In this document: positions 17,283 through 25,012 of the stretch, piece after piece
Position numbering within the stretch: position 1 is the first letter of the stretch
Layout: each line of letters begins with the position of its first letter
Notes under the pieces: generated by a model
Told to the model about the DNA's origin: nothing
The model's input: the letters and a program-made list of their open reading frames with translations, nothing else
Databases searched by the model: none
Program-made: the position numbers and the translations under genes
Source of the DNA: Opitutaceae bacterium
GTDB lineage: Bacteria; Verrucomicrobiota; Verrucomicrobiia; Opitutales; Opitutaceae
NCBI GenBank assembly: GCA_019634615.1
Contig: JAHCAZ010000023.1
Location: 1-62,434 of the forward strand
DNA: 62,434 bases
Reading direction: 5' to 3'

Positions 17283-17963
17283 ATGACCACCGTGAGCCAT
17301 TTCTGGGAACTGATCCTCGGCACCATCATCGCGCTGCTGCCACTGATCAACCCGCTCGCCGCCGCGCCGACCTTCCTCGCCATCACCGAGGGGCTCACGC
17401 CCGAGCGGCGCAACCAGCAGTTGCGCATGGCGTGCATCTACATGGTCACGATCCTCGTGAGTTTCCTCATCGGCGGCACCTTCATCATGGGATTTTTCGG
17501 GATCTCGATCCCCGGCTTGCGCATCGCGGGTGGCCTGCTCGTCGCCGGCATCGGCTCGGGCATGCTCGTGGCCCCGCCGCGCGACCCGGCGCAGCAAAGC
17601 CGCGAGAACGAGGCCGCCCGGGCCAAGCGCGATATCGCCTTCTCGCCGCTCGCCATGCCGATGCTGAGCGGCCCCGGCGCCATCGCCGTGACGCTGGGCT
17701 TCACCTCACTCGCGACCGATTGGACCGACTACGTGGCCATCATCCTCGGGATCCTGGTGGTCGCCGCGATCATCTACAGCACCCTGCGCGTCTCGAGCCG
17801 CATCGTGCAGGTGATCGGGATCACGGGCATGAACGCCCTGACCAAGGTCATGGGCTTCCTGATCCTCTGCATCGGCATCCAGTTCGTCGTCAACGGCGTG
17901 CTCGGCATCGCCACCGATCCCGTTCTGCTCCGCAGCATCCGCGACACGCTCGGCCAGCCGTGA
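17283..17963 (+). CDS. MarC family integral membrane protein
   Basis: 226-residue MarC/UPF0056 family protein with six predicted membrane helices. Recognisable elements include LLPLINPLAAAPTFLAITEG at about residues 19-38 and the central FSPLAMPMLSGPGAIAVTLG at about 120-139, which matches the conserved P-L-A-x-P-x-x-x-G-P-G motif of the family. The name derives from the E. coli mar locus, but the family is not itself shown to confer drug resistance; amino-acid transport has been proposed for some members. The ATG follows a repeat element by only 7 bp, and the leader has no Shine-Dalgarno sequence. Confidence 0.9.
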   Translation: MTTVSHFWELILGTIIALLPLINPLAAAPTFLAITEGLTPERRNQQLRMACIYMVTILVSFLIGGTFIMGFFGISIPGLRIAGGLLVAGIGSGMLVAPPRDPAQQSRENEAARAKRDIAFSPLAMPMLSGPGAIAVTLGFTSLATDWTDYVAIILGILVVAAIIYSTLRVSSRIVQVIGITGMNALTKVMGFLILCIGIQFVVNGVLGIATDPVLLRSIRDTLGQP

Positions 17964-17970
17964 AGAATGG

Positions 17971-18074
17971 TTTTCAAGAAGGAAGCCAGGAAACCAGGAA
18001 CGGAATTTTCGGAGTTTTCCTGAACCCACATTCTCCATCGATCATTTCCCGGTTTCCTGGCTTCCCTCTTTAAA
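17971..18074. repeat. Family E GGAA-rich inverted repeat, copy 3
   Basis: Left arm AAGGAAGCCAGGAAACCAGG (from 17979) pairs with GGTTTCCTGGCTTCC (18051-18065); flanking TTTTCAAGA and TCTTTAAAA extend the match. This copy shares its left arm with copy 1 almost exactly but lacks the long inner stem. It lies between the MarC and GH78 genes. Confidence 0.8.
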
Positions 18075-18110
18075 ATCCGGACCCTGGGTTTGAAAAACCC
18101 ATCCTTCCCC

Positions 18111-20516
18111 ATGAAATCCGCCCCCGCATCGCCTGCCGATCGCATCTTTGCCCGGTCCGAGTGGATCTGGCCCTACGACCTGCGCTGGGACCTGCATAAC
18201 GCCTACGCGCTGTTCCGGCGTGACTTCACGCCCGACCGCGTGCCACGGCGCGCGCCGCTGTTCATCACTGCCGACCAGTCGTACCACCTTTACATCAACG
18301 GCGCCTTCGTCGGCCGCGGCCCGGCGCGCGGCTTTCAGTCCCGCTGGCCCTACGACGAGATCGACGTTGCGCGCTGGCTGGTGCCCGGCCGCAACGTGCT
18401 TGCCGTGCGCGCCTACAATCCGGGCTTCAGCAATTTCCAGTACCTGCACCAGGGCTACGCCGGCCTCCTCGTCGCTGCGACCTGGGGCGGCGGCCGCCTG
18501 CGCACCGACCGCACCTGGAAGTGCCTGCACCAGCCCGGCATTCGCCGCGACATGGTGCACGCCAGCCTGCAATTGTTCCCGCAGGAGAACTTCGATGCGC
18601 GGGCGTGCCCGACGGACTGGATGAACAGCGATTTCGACGACAGCGCCTGGGGCACGCCAAACAGTCAGGCCCTGCATGTCCTCCCTTGGGCCGATCTCGA
18701 GCCGCGCGGCATTCCCCAGATGTTCGAGGTCGCCGAGCGGCCCGGGCGCATCATCGGTCTCGGCGAAGGCGACTGCGCTCCCGGCTGGGAACAGTCGCGC
18801 AACCTTTACCTCCTGCGGCAAAACGAAGACCACTCACACCGGCCGGTCGACGTCAGTCTGGGTGAAAAGCCGGCCGACCCGACCGCACCAGTCGGGCTCT
18901 TCGCCGCCGGCTTTGAGGTGCCGGCAACCGGCGCGAACCGCTTTCGCAGCCACCTCATCGACGTGGGCCGGCCCGTGGTCGGCAATTTCTCCGTGGTCGT
19001 CAGCGGCGGGCGCGGCGGCGAGGTGATCGATTTCGCGTACACCGAGGGCGTCGATCCCGCGACACTCAAGCCCGAGCTGCGCTTCCCGGACGGCAGCAGC
19101 GTGGCGTTCAGCGGACGCGTGATCTGCCGGAGCGGGCGCACGGAGTACATGTTCTACCATCCGTACGGTTTCCGCCATGTGACGGTCACCGTGCGCAACT
19201 CCACCGGTCCGCTGCACGTGTCACTCTGTCTGCGCCGCACGGGTTACCCGGTCGAGCGCCGCGCGGCCTTCCGCAGCTCCGAGCCACTGCTGGAAAAGAT
19301 CTGGGAGACCTGCGCCTGGTCGCAGCAGAACTGCATGCTCGACGCCTATGTCGACACCCCGTGGCGCGAACAGGCGCAGTGGTGGGGCGACGCGCGCGTC
19401 CAGGCCTGGAACACGTTTCACCTGAGCGGCGACGCCCGACTTTTCCGCCGCGGCATCTATCAGATCGGCGCGCAGCACACGGCTGACGGCCTCACCTACG
19501 GCCACGCGCCGACGATGGCGCACAACTGCGTGCTGCCGGACTTCACCTTGGTCTGGATGCTCACGCAATGGGACTACTACTGGCAGACTGGCGACCTGCA
19601 GCCGTTCAAGGACCAGCGCGCCGGCATCGAGCGCGCCCTCGCCTATTTCGAGGCGCACACGGGGCGCGACGGGCTCGTGACCTACGATCCGCGCTACTGG
19701 CTCTTCCTCGACTGGACCGAGTTGCCGAAGGACGGCGCCTCGAGCGTGTACAACCTTTGGCTCGTGCTGGCGCTGGAGCGACTTGCCGCCATGCACCGGT
19801 TGACGCGTGACGCGAAGGCCGCGCTGCGCTGCGAGCGTTGGGCCAAGCGACTCCGCGCGAAGCTGCGGACCTTCCTCAACCGGCACGGCCTGCTCGGCGA
19901 CGGCCTCGACGCCAAGGGCCGCGTGCTGCGCAGCACATCGCCCCATGCCCAGACGTTGGCGCTCATGGCGGGGCTCGCGCCGGAGTCCGAGGCGGCGATG
20001 GAAACGTTCCTGCTCGCTTACCTCGCCGACGAATCCGGGCACACGGCCAAGCCGAGTGCCTACTGGATCAATTACGTCTATTCGGTCCTCGCCGCGCGCG
20101 GTCACGGCGCCGCCGTTGTCGGCCACATCCGGCCACGCTGGGAGCCCATGGTCGCCTATGGCTCGACGTTTGAAATCTTCGGCGACACCGCTGCGTTCGC
20201 CATCAGCCGTTCGCACGCGTGGTCGGCGCACCCGCTCTTCCAACTCATGCAGATCATCGGCGGCGTGCGTCAGACCGCGCCGGCCTGGAAGCAGGTGCGT
20301 TTTGCGCCCGCGTTCATCGGCAATTCCGGCGGCGCGACGATCCCGAGTCCCCAGGGCGCAATCATCTCCGACTGGCGTCGCGTCGGCTCAAATGTCGAAG
20401 TTGAGCTGCAGCTCCCGCGCGGCGTGACCGCCGACGTGTACCTCCCCGGCCTGAAGCCAACGAAGGCGACTGGGCGGAACCGCTGGCGGATCGAAGCCGA
20501 AGAAGGCGGCTGCTAA
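18111..20516 (+). CDS. GH78 alpha-L-rhamnosidase-like glycoside hydrolase
   Basis: 801-residue enzyme of the six-hairpin clan, most like GH78 alpha-L-rhamnosidases, which release terminal rhamnose from plant glycans or glycosides. Order: N-terminal jelly-roll region (about 10-330) with YHLYINGAFVGRGPARGF; catalytic (alpha/alpha)6 barrel (about 375-700) with the acidic motif YVDTPWREQAQWWGDAR around residue 412, equivalent to the D-x-P-x-R-[DE] block of the family; C-terminal beta-sandwich with GATIPSPQGAIISDWRRVG. No signal peptide is visible, so it may act in the cytoplasm on imported oligosaccharides. The ATG at 18111 is preferred over a TTG 21 bp upstream. No transporter or second sugar gene adjoins it. 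Confidence 0.82.
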   Translation: MKSAPASPADRIFARSEWIWPYDLRWDLHNAYALFRRDFTPDRVPRRAPLFITADQSYHLYINGAFVGRGPARGFQSRWPYDEIDVARWLVPGRNVLAVRAYNPGFSNFQYLHQGYAGLLVAATWGGGRLRTDRTWKCLHQPGIRRDMVHASLQLFPQENFDARACPTDWMNSDFDDSAWGTPNSQALHVLPWADLEPRGIPQMFEVAERPGRIIGLGEGDCAPGWEQSRNLYLLRQNEDHSHRPVDVSLGEKPADPTAPVGLFAAGFEVPATGANRFRSHLIDVGRPVVGNFSVVVSGGRGGEVIDFAYTEGVDPATLKPELRFPDGSSVAFSGRVICRSGRTEYMFYHPYGFRHVTVTVRNSTGPLHVSLCLRRTGYPVERRAAFRSSEPLLEKIWETCAWSQQNCMLDAYVDTPWREQAQWWGDARVQAWNTFHLSGDARLFRRGIYQIGAQHTADGLTYGHAPTMAHNCVLPDFTLVWMLTQWDYYWQTGDLQPFKDQRAGIERALAYFEAHTGRDGLVTYDPRYWLFLDWTELPKDGASSVYNLWLVLALERLAAMHRLTRDAKAALRCERWAKRLRAKLRTFLNRHGLLGDGLDAKGRVLRSTSPHAQTLALMAGLAPESEAAMETFLLAYLADESGHTAKPSAYWINYVYSVLAARGHGAAVVGHIRPRWEPMVAYGSTFEIFGDTAAFAISRSHAWSAHPLFQLMQIIGGVRQTAPAWKQVRFAPAFIGNSGGATIPSPQGAIISDWRRVGSNVEVELQLPRGVTADVYLPGLKPTKATGRNRWRIEAEEGGC

Positions 20517-20523
20517 CCCAGAA

Positions 20524-20623
20524 CAGAGCGCCGTTGGCGCGCCGCTATAACAGCCTAGGGCAACGCCCTAGGAATCAACGGCCCCACACACACCGGAGGG
20601 CTGAAGACCCGATCCATCGCCCG
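20524..20623. repeat. Family D 100-bp direct repeat, copy 1
   Basis: This 100-bp unit begins CAGAGCGCCG and ends CCATCGCCCG. It contains the palindrome CCTAGGGCAACGCCCTAGG and the start of a GAGGGCTGAA hairpin that closes with TTCAGCCCTC just after it. The second copy lies 188 bp downstream and differs at 6 of 100 positions. Confidence 0.9.
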
Positions 20624-20658
20624 GGCTTTCAGCCCTCGGTGTGATGCGGGGATCGTGT

Positions 20659-20677
20659 CCTGGGGTTTCACCCCAGG
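20659..20677. repeat. Short perfect hairpin between the family D copies
   Basis: CCTGGGGTTTCACCCCAGG is an 8-bp stem with a 3-base loop. Together with the CCTAGGGC and GGGCTGAA hairpins beside it, the region is a mosaic of short self-complementary words. Confidence 0.75.
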
Positions 20678-20711
20678 CTGTGATGGCGACGCGCCGTTGG
20701 CGCTACGATTT

Positions 20712-20811
20712 CAGAGCGCCGAGGGCGCGCCGCTATTACAGCCTAGGGCAACGCCCTAGGAATCAACGCCCACACACACACCGGAGGGCTGAAGGCCCGA
20801 TCCATCGCCCG
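20712..20811. repeat. Family D 100-bp direct repeat, copy 2
   Basis: Same 100-bp unit as copy 1, in the same orientation. The palindrome CCTAGGGCAACGCCCTAGG is identical in both copies; the six differences lie elsewhere in the unit, including the GCCGTTGGC/GCCGAGGGC segment. Confidence 0.9.
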
Positions 20812-20872
20812 AGGCCAGCCATTGAGGACAGGCTAGTTTTTGATGCCTACACTTGCCCTATGCCACGGTGAT

Positions 20873-20895
20873 AGGGCGGGTCGGAGACCCGCCCT
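20873..20895. repeat. Family C single arm
   Basis: AGGGCGGGTC-GGA-GACCCGCCCT is one 23-bp self-palindromic arm of family C without its partner. It ends 6 bp before the stop codon of the minus-strand gene beginning at 22343 and may stabilise or end that transcript. Confidence 0.8.
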
Positions 20896-20900
20896 ACTTT

Positions 20901-22343
20901 TCAATACTTCCGCGTGATCGTCGCGCCGGTGCGGTCCTTGAAAGTGATGGTCTTCCGGTCCGCATCCACGCTCTCGAACACGATACCCAATGCCAAATCG
21001 GCGGCCTCGCCGGCGCGGATCGTGCGGCCGTTGATCAACGCGCGGGGCGGGTTGCCCTGGAACACGCCGTTGATGCGGACGGCGGACACGAAGGCGCGGA
21101 ACTCCTCGCTGACCGGGGCGCTGGCCGTGAGGTCGGATGTGGTGACCTTGATGCCGGGGGCGAGCTGGGTCTCGGTCTTGACGACCGTCTGGCTCGGCGC
21201 GGGTGCCGGTGCCGGCTGACCGCCGAGGTGCCCCGGCAGCGGCGTGTCGAGGAAGCGCTTGTCGGGCGGCTCCTTGCCCTCGAGCACGGCATCCACGCGG
21301 TCCTGTTCGTTGCCGCGGCGCGCGGCGATGGCGTCCTGCGCCTTGTCGATCATCTGCTTCGGCGCGGCGGCGAGTTGGTTCAGCGTATCTGACGGGGTCA
21401 CCGCGGCGGGCTTGGCCGCCGGGGCCGGGGCCTTGGCCACGGGTGTGGCCGGCGCGGGCGCGGGTGGCGGCGGGGCGAGAAAGAAGACCCAGGCAATGTA
21501 GCCGGCAGCGGCGAGGGTGACCGCGGCGGCGAGGCCGATCACCGCGGTAAGCACCTTCTTTTTCTTGCCGTTGTCGGCCACCGGCGGCGCAGCCTCGACG
21601 GGCGACGGCGTGGCGGCGTCATCCTGCGCCCCGACCGGCGGCGGCACCGGTGGCTTGGGCACGAGCGGCGGGGGGACTGCAGGGGGAGGCGCCACCGGCG
21701 GTGGGGCGGCGGGGGCAGCAGACGCGGCGCCGGGCACCATGGGTGGACGCGTGGCCGGCTTGGGCGCGGCAACCGGCGGCGGAGCCGACGGCGCCGCGGC
21801 GGCCGGAGCAGGAGCGGGCGCCTTGGGCTTGAGCTTGAATTTCGAACCTTCCGCGGCCGGGGCCTCGGGCGGTTTGGGCGCGGGCGGCGGTTCCGGAGCC
21901 GCGGGCGGCGGGGTCGGCGCGGCGGCGACAGGCTCGGGCGCAGGGGCGGATGGCGGAGTCGCCTCGACCGCCTGGGCGGGCGCGGCGGCGGGCTCAGCCG
22001 TAAGGCGGGGCTTGAGACGAGGGCGCTCCGGCTGGGCGGCCTCGGGCGCGGGTGCAGCCGGGGCGGGCTCAGGGGGCGTCGCTGGCGCCGTGGCAGGCGC
22101 CTCGGCGGCAACAGGTTGAGCGGGTTGGGCGGCGGCCGGCTCGGCGGCGAGCTTGGGCTTCAACCGCAGACGCGGCGCGGCCGCATCGGCAGCAGCCGGC
22201 TCCGCCGCGGCCGGGCTCGGCGGGCTGGCTGGGGGCGCGGCGGGGGCAGGCGAGGCAGGTTGGGCACCACCGGCAGCGGGCTCCTCATTGGGGCGCAAGC
22301 GGGGTTTCAGGCGCAGTGCGGGCGGAGGTGTGTCCTCACTCAT
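20901..22343 (-). CDS. Pro/Ala-rich membrane protein with repeated LKP[RK] motifs and GspB-like C-terminus
   Basis: 480-residue protein of unknown function. The N-terminal 310 residues are Pro/Ala-rich and carry four spaced basic motifs: LRLKPRLRPNEEPAA (about 10), LRLKPKLAAEPAA (about 60), RLKPRLTAEPAA (about 110) and FKLKPKAPAPA (about 170). One membrane helix follows (KKKKVLTAVIGLAAAVTLAA, then AWVFFLAP, about 285-315), placing the basic repeats in the cytoplasm. The C-terminal periplasmic part ends with RINGVFQGNPPRALINGRTI, reminiscent of the GspB/PulB C-terminal domain of type II secretion; that resemblance is an inference. The start at 22343 (MSEDTPPPALRLKP) is preferred because it opens with the first motif. 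Confidence 0.7.
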   Translation of the reverse strand: MSEDTPPPALRLKPRLRPNEEPAAGGAQPASPAPAAPPASPPSPAAAEPAAADAAAPRLRLKPKLAAEPAAAQPAQPVAAEAPATAPATPPEPAPAAPAPEAAQPERPRLKPRLTAEPAAAPAQAVEATPPSAPAPEPVAAAPTPPPAAPEPPPAPKPPEAPAAEGSKFKLKPKAPAPAPAAAAPSAPPPVAAPKPATRPPMVPGAASAAPAAPPPVAPPPAVPPPLVPKPPVPPPVGAQDDAATPSPVEAAPPVADNGKKKKVLTAVIGLAAAVTLAAAGYIAWVFFLAPPPPAPAPATPVAKAPAPAAKPAAVTPSDTLNQLAAAPKQMIDKAQDAIAARRGNEQDRVDAVLEGKEPPDKRFLDTPLPGHLGGQPAPAPAPSQTVVKTETQLAPGIKVTTSDLTASAPVSEEFRAFVSAVRINGVFQGNPPRALINGRTIRAGEAADLALGIVFESVDADRKTITFKDRTGATITRKY

Positions 22344-22432
22344 GCGACGACCGTAACGGAATTTTTTCGGGGCGTGAAACCAAAAAGATTCGCTCGCGGT
22401 CCCACCCTCATCGTTCTCAATAACCACCCATC

Positions 22433-22699
22433 ATGACCGCTTTCAACCGCACCCTCGTCATCGCCCTTTCCGCCTCTTCCCTGTTCCTGACCGGCTGCAA
22501 CGTGTTTTCCAAGGGACCCAAGAAGCCGAAGGAGAGCAAAGCCATCGCGAGCCAGGTGGAGGAGGAGTTCAAGCAGCGCTGGATCGAGAAGCGCGCGGCG
22601 GAACTGATGACCCGGGGCGTCGCACCTGACATCGCCCGCGGCCAGGCGATCGAGGAGTTCCGCCTCAACTACAGCTACACGACCGCGGCCGGCAAATGA
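22433..22699 (+). CDS. Small lipoprotein
   Basis: 88-residue predicted lipoprotein. The signal peptide ends in a lipobox LTGC (Cys21), so the mature protein would be lipid-anchored and about 68 residues long, mostly charged helix (SKAIASQVEEEFKQRWIEKR). No family recognised. Its stop overlaps the rarD start by 4 bp (ATGA), so the two are translationally coupled although no functional link is evident. It is divergent from the GspB-like gene across a gap of about 90 bp. Confidence 0.8.
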   Translation: MTAFNRTLVIALSASSLFLTGCNVFSKGPKKPKESKAIASQVEEEFKQRWIEKRAAELMTRGVAPDIARGQAIEEFRLNYSYTTAAGK

Positions 22700-23634
22700 G
22701 CAGCGCGCCGGGCCGCGCTCCCGGGCGTGGCGTGCTGGCTGCGCTGGGCTGCTATTTCATCTGGGGCCTCGTGCCGCTGTACTGGCGGCCCTTGGCGGCG
22801 GTCGATGCCCATGAGCTGATCGCCCACCGGCTCGTCTGGTCCTTTGTCTTCACGGCCCCGCTCCTGTGGTGGCTGGGCGGATTCCGCGAGGTCTTCGCCG
22901 CCCTCGGCTCCTGGCGATCGGCCGGCCTGAACCTCGCCAGCAGCGTGCTGCTGACCATCAACTGGCTGGTCTACGTCTGGGCGGTGAACGCGGGCCACGT
23001 GATCGAGTCCAGCCTCGGCTATTTCCTCGTGCCCCTCGTCAATGTCGCGCTCGGCCGCCTCGTGCTGCACGAGAAGCTGCGGCCGGCCCAATGGCTGGCC
23101 ATCACGCTGGCGGCCATCGGCGTGGGCCTGCAGTTGGTGCACCTCGGCCGCCTGCCGTGGATCGCGCTCTCGTTGGCCGGGACGTTCGGCGTCTATGGCC
23201 TGCTGCGCAAACGCTCGCCGCTCGGCCCCCTGGCCGGGCTCACACTCGAGACGATGCTGCTGTTTCCGCTCGCCGCGGGCTTGCTGGCCTGGCGGGCCCA
23301 AGCCGGCACGGGGGCGCTCGGCCACGCGCCGGTATGGACCCAGGGGATGATCCTCTGCGCCGGCGTGGTCACCTCGATCCCGCTCCTGTTGTTCGCCTAC
23401 GGTGCCCGCCGCCTCCGGCTGACCACGCTCGGGCTGCTGCAATACGTCGCGCCCACGGTGCAATTCGCCCTTGGGTTGTGGGTGTACCACGAAACCTTCA
23501 ACCGGGCGCGCGCCCAGTCGTTTGCCTTCATCTGGGCGGGGCTGGCGCTTTATACGGCCGACACGCTCTGGACCCAGCGGCACCGTGCCGCGGGGATGCT
23601 CAGTTCGGCCCCGCCGCCAGCAGCTCCATCATGA
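22696..23634 (+). CDS. rarD: RarD-type EamA family permease
   Basis: 312-residue inner-membrane protein of the drug/metabolite transporter superfamily, RarD branch, with ten predicted helices. The N-terminus GVLAALGCYFIWGLVPLYWR matches RarD closely, as do HRLVWSFVFTAPLLW and ESSLGYFLVPLVNV. E. coli RarD was named for chloramphenicol sensitivity; its substrate is not established. The start overlaps the upstream lipoprotein stop (ATGA). The last 35 bp overlap the end of the convergent FKBP gene. Confidence 0.93.
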   Translation: MSSAPGRAPGRGVLAALGCYFIWGLVPLYWRPLAAVDAHELIAHRLVWSFVFTAPLLWWLGGFREVFAALGSWRSAGLNLASSVLLTINWLVYVWAVNAGHVIESSLGYFLVPLVNVALGRLVLHEKLRPAQWLAITLAAIGVGLQLVHLGRLPWIALSLAGTFGVYGLLRKRSPLGPLAGLTLETMLLFPLAAGLLAWRAQAGTGALGHAPVWTQGMILCAGVVTSIPLLLFAYGARRLRLTTLGLLQYVAPTVQFALGLWVYHETFNRARAQSFAFIWAGLALYTADTLWTQRHRAAGMLSSAPPPAAPS

Positions 23635-24064
23635 AGACCAGCGTGGCGTCGCGCGGGATGCGACCGGTGCCGCGCGAGCCGTAGGCGAGCTCCGACGGGA
23701 TGATGACGACCCATTTGTCGCCCGGGCGCATGAGCTGCAGGATCTGGTCCCAGCCTTGGATGACGTGGCCGCGGCCGACGCGGAAACGGAAGGGCTTCTC
23801 GCGATCGCTCACCTGGTCGAAGGTCTGGCCATTGAGGAGCCGGCCGACGTAGAGCACCGACACCATGTCGCCGGGCTTGGCCTTCTCGCCCGAGCCCGAT
23901 TCAAGGATGTCATACCGGATGCCGGTGTTGCTCTTCTTGGCGTTGGGGAAGTTCTGCTCCACCCAGGCCAGGTCCTCGGGCGGGAGTTTTTCCCGCTGGG
24001 CCTGGAGCGCCAGCGGCAGCAGGCCGAGGCCCGCGGCAAGGAGAAGGAGAAATCGGCGAAGCAT
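23600..24064 (-). CDS. FKBP-type peptidyl-prolyl cis-trans isomerase, exported
   Basis: 154-residue folding catalyst. A signal peptide (MLRRFLLLLAAGLGLLPLAL) directs it to the periplasm or outside. The FKBP domain (about 60-154) shows GDMVSVLYVGRLLNGQTFDQ, the active-site region FRFRVGRGHVIQGWDQ, and YGSRGTGRIPRDATLVFMMEL. The ATG at 24064 is preferred to a TTG two codons upstream. The 3' end overlaps rarD by 35 bp in the convergent sense. A family A palindrome lies between this gene and the next minus-strand gene upstream. Confidence 0.92.
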   Translation of the reverse strand: MLRRFLLLLAAGLGLLPLALQAQREKLPPEDLAWVEQNFPNAKKSNTGIRYDILESGSGEKAKPGDMVSVLYVGRLLNGQTFDQVSDREKPFRFRVGRGHVIQGWDQILQLMRPGDKWVVIIPSELAYGSRGTGRIPRDATLVFMMELLAAGPN

Positions 24065-24147
24065 GGGCAAAGACTAGAACCGGCGCGGGGCCGTTGGCAC
24101 GGATTTTTTCCGCACCCGCATGGCGGATCAAGATCGGATTGCTTTCC

Positions 24148-24220
24148 GTGGCTACGAGCGTAAGCGAGTGGGCCCAAGGCGATCGCTGCGCGCAATCCAC
24201 TCGCTTACGCTCGTAGCTAC
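24148..24220. repeat. Family A inverted repeat, copy 2 (24-25-24 bp)
   Basis: Arms 24148-24171 and 24197-24220 begin GTGGCTACGAGCG and end CGCTCGTAGCTAC. The spacer is 25 bp of unrelated sequence. It lies in the gap between two co-directional minus-strand genes, the uracil-DNA glycosylase and the FKBP isomerase. Confidence 0.92.
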
Positions 24221-24248
24221 ATTTCGGCTCCGCCGCCAGGCGCTGGTT

Positions 24249-24869
24249 TCAGGGGCGCACGCCTAAAGCGGGGTGGCCGGCCGCCAGCTTCAGCGCCCGG
24301 TGCAGGAGGGTCTTGCCGGGCTCCATGCGGTGCCAGGGCGAGGCGCCGGAGGGGTGCGGCAGCGGGATGCAGTCGGTCTCGTGGCCGTGGTAGGTGATGC
24401 GAAAGGAGCGGCCGATCGTGTCGTTGAGGGGCGCCACGGGCAGGAACTGGGTGATGGCGAGCTTGCCCACGGGCAGGACGAGCTCGGGCCGGAGGAGGGC
24501 GAACTCGCGTTGGAGCCAGGTCGCGCAATGGGCGATCTCGTCGGGTGCCGGCACGCGGTCGCCGCCCTCCGGCTTCTTGCCCGGGAAGCAGCGGCACACC
24601 GCGGCGAAGTAGATGCGGTCGCGCACCTCGTCCTCGGTCCAGCCGAGCGCGGCGTGGAACCACTTGAAGAGCGTCTTGCCCGCGGTCCACGCGAAGGGCC
24701 GGCCGAGCTTCGGCTCCTTGTCGCCGGGTGCCTGCCCGACGAGAAGCACGCGGCTCGCGACCGGGCGGCCGACGACCACGGGCTTGTGCATCTGCGGGCA
24801 CAAGTCGCAGGCGCGCAGGGCGGCGAGGTGCTTTTCGACAGCGGCGAGGGAGGGAGTAGCGTTAACCAC
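24249..24869 (-). CDS. Uracil-DNA glycosylase superfamily protein, Fe-S type
   Basis: About 206-residue DNA repair glycosylase of the iron-sulphur group (family 4-like). Four cysteines in the expected order can ligate a 4Fe-4S cluster: CDLC near the N-terminus, the VCRCFPGKKP segment, and HCATWL. The active-site motif is GQAPGDKEPKLGRPFAWTAG, and motif B is HPSGASPWH. Both differ from the usual GEAPG and HPS[AY] wording, so substrate preference is uncertain. The start is a judgement: GTG at 24869, giving VVNATPSLAAVEKHL, because the frame upstream runs through dispersed repeats. If so, the start codon lies in the edge of a CCACGGATT repeat. Confidence 0.8.
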   Translation of the reverse strand: MVNATPSLAAVEKHLAALRACDLCPQMHKPVVVGRPVASRVLLVGQAPGDKEPKLGRPFAWTAGKTLFKWFHAALGWTEDEVRDRIYFAAVCRCFPGKKPEGGDRVPAPDEIAHCATWLQREFALLRPELVLPVGKLAITQFLPVAPLNDTIGRSFRITYHGHETDCIPLPHPSGASPWHRMEPGKTLLHRALKLAAGHPALGVRP

Positions 24870-24894
24870 GGATTCCACGGATGGGCACGGATCC
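24863..24894. repeat. Family F words, copy 2
   Basis: AACCACGGATTCCACGGATG followed by GGCACGGATCC repeats the CCACGGAT word three times. It corresponds to one side of the longer family F elements at 9440 and 50830. Confidence 0.6.
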
Positions 24895-24928
24895 GATCCA
24901 GGGGAATCAGAAAATGCAGGGGCGCAGA

Positions 24929-25010
24929 TGTAGGGGCGCACCTCGTGTGCGCCCTTGGGCATCATCCGCCCGGGCGGTCACGCAGGGCGCACGCGAGGTG
25001 CGCCCCTACA
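24929..25010. repeat. Family G inverted repeat (27-28-27 bp)
   Basis: Arms 24929-24955 and 24984-25010 begin TGTAGGGGCGCACC and end GGTGCGCCCCTACA, with one mismatch. The left arm also folds on itself (GGGCGCAC...GTGCGCCC). It ends 2 bp from the helicase stop codon, so the helicase mRNA would carry this hairpin immediately after its last codon. Confidence 0.9.
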
Positions 25011-25012
25011 CA

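Larger units (their letters stand above)
20517..20900. other. Gene-free gap filled by repeats
   Basis: 384 bp between the convergent GH78 gene and the GspB-like protein gene. Most of it is repeat: two 100-bp direct copies, several short hairpins and one single arm of family C. No open frame with coding character was seen. Confidence 0.75.
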
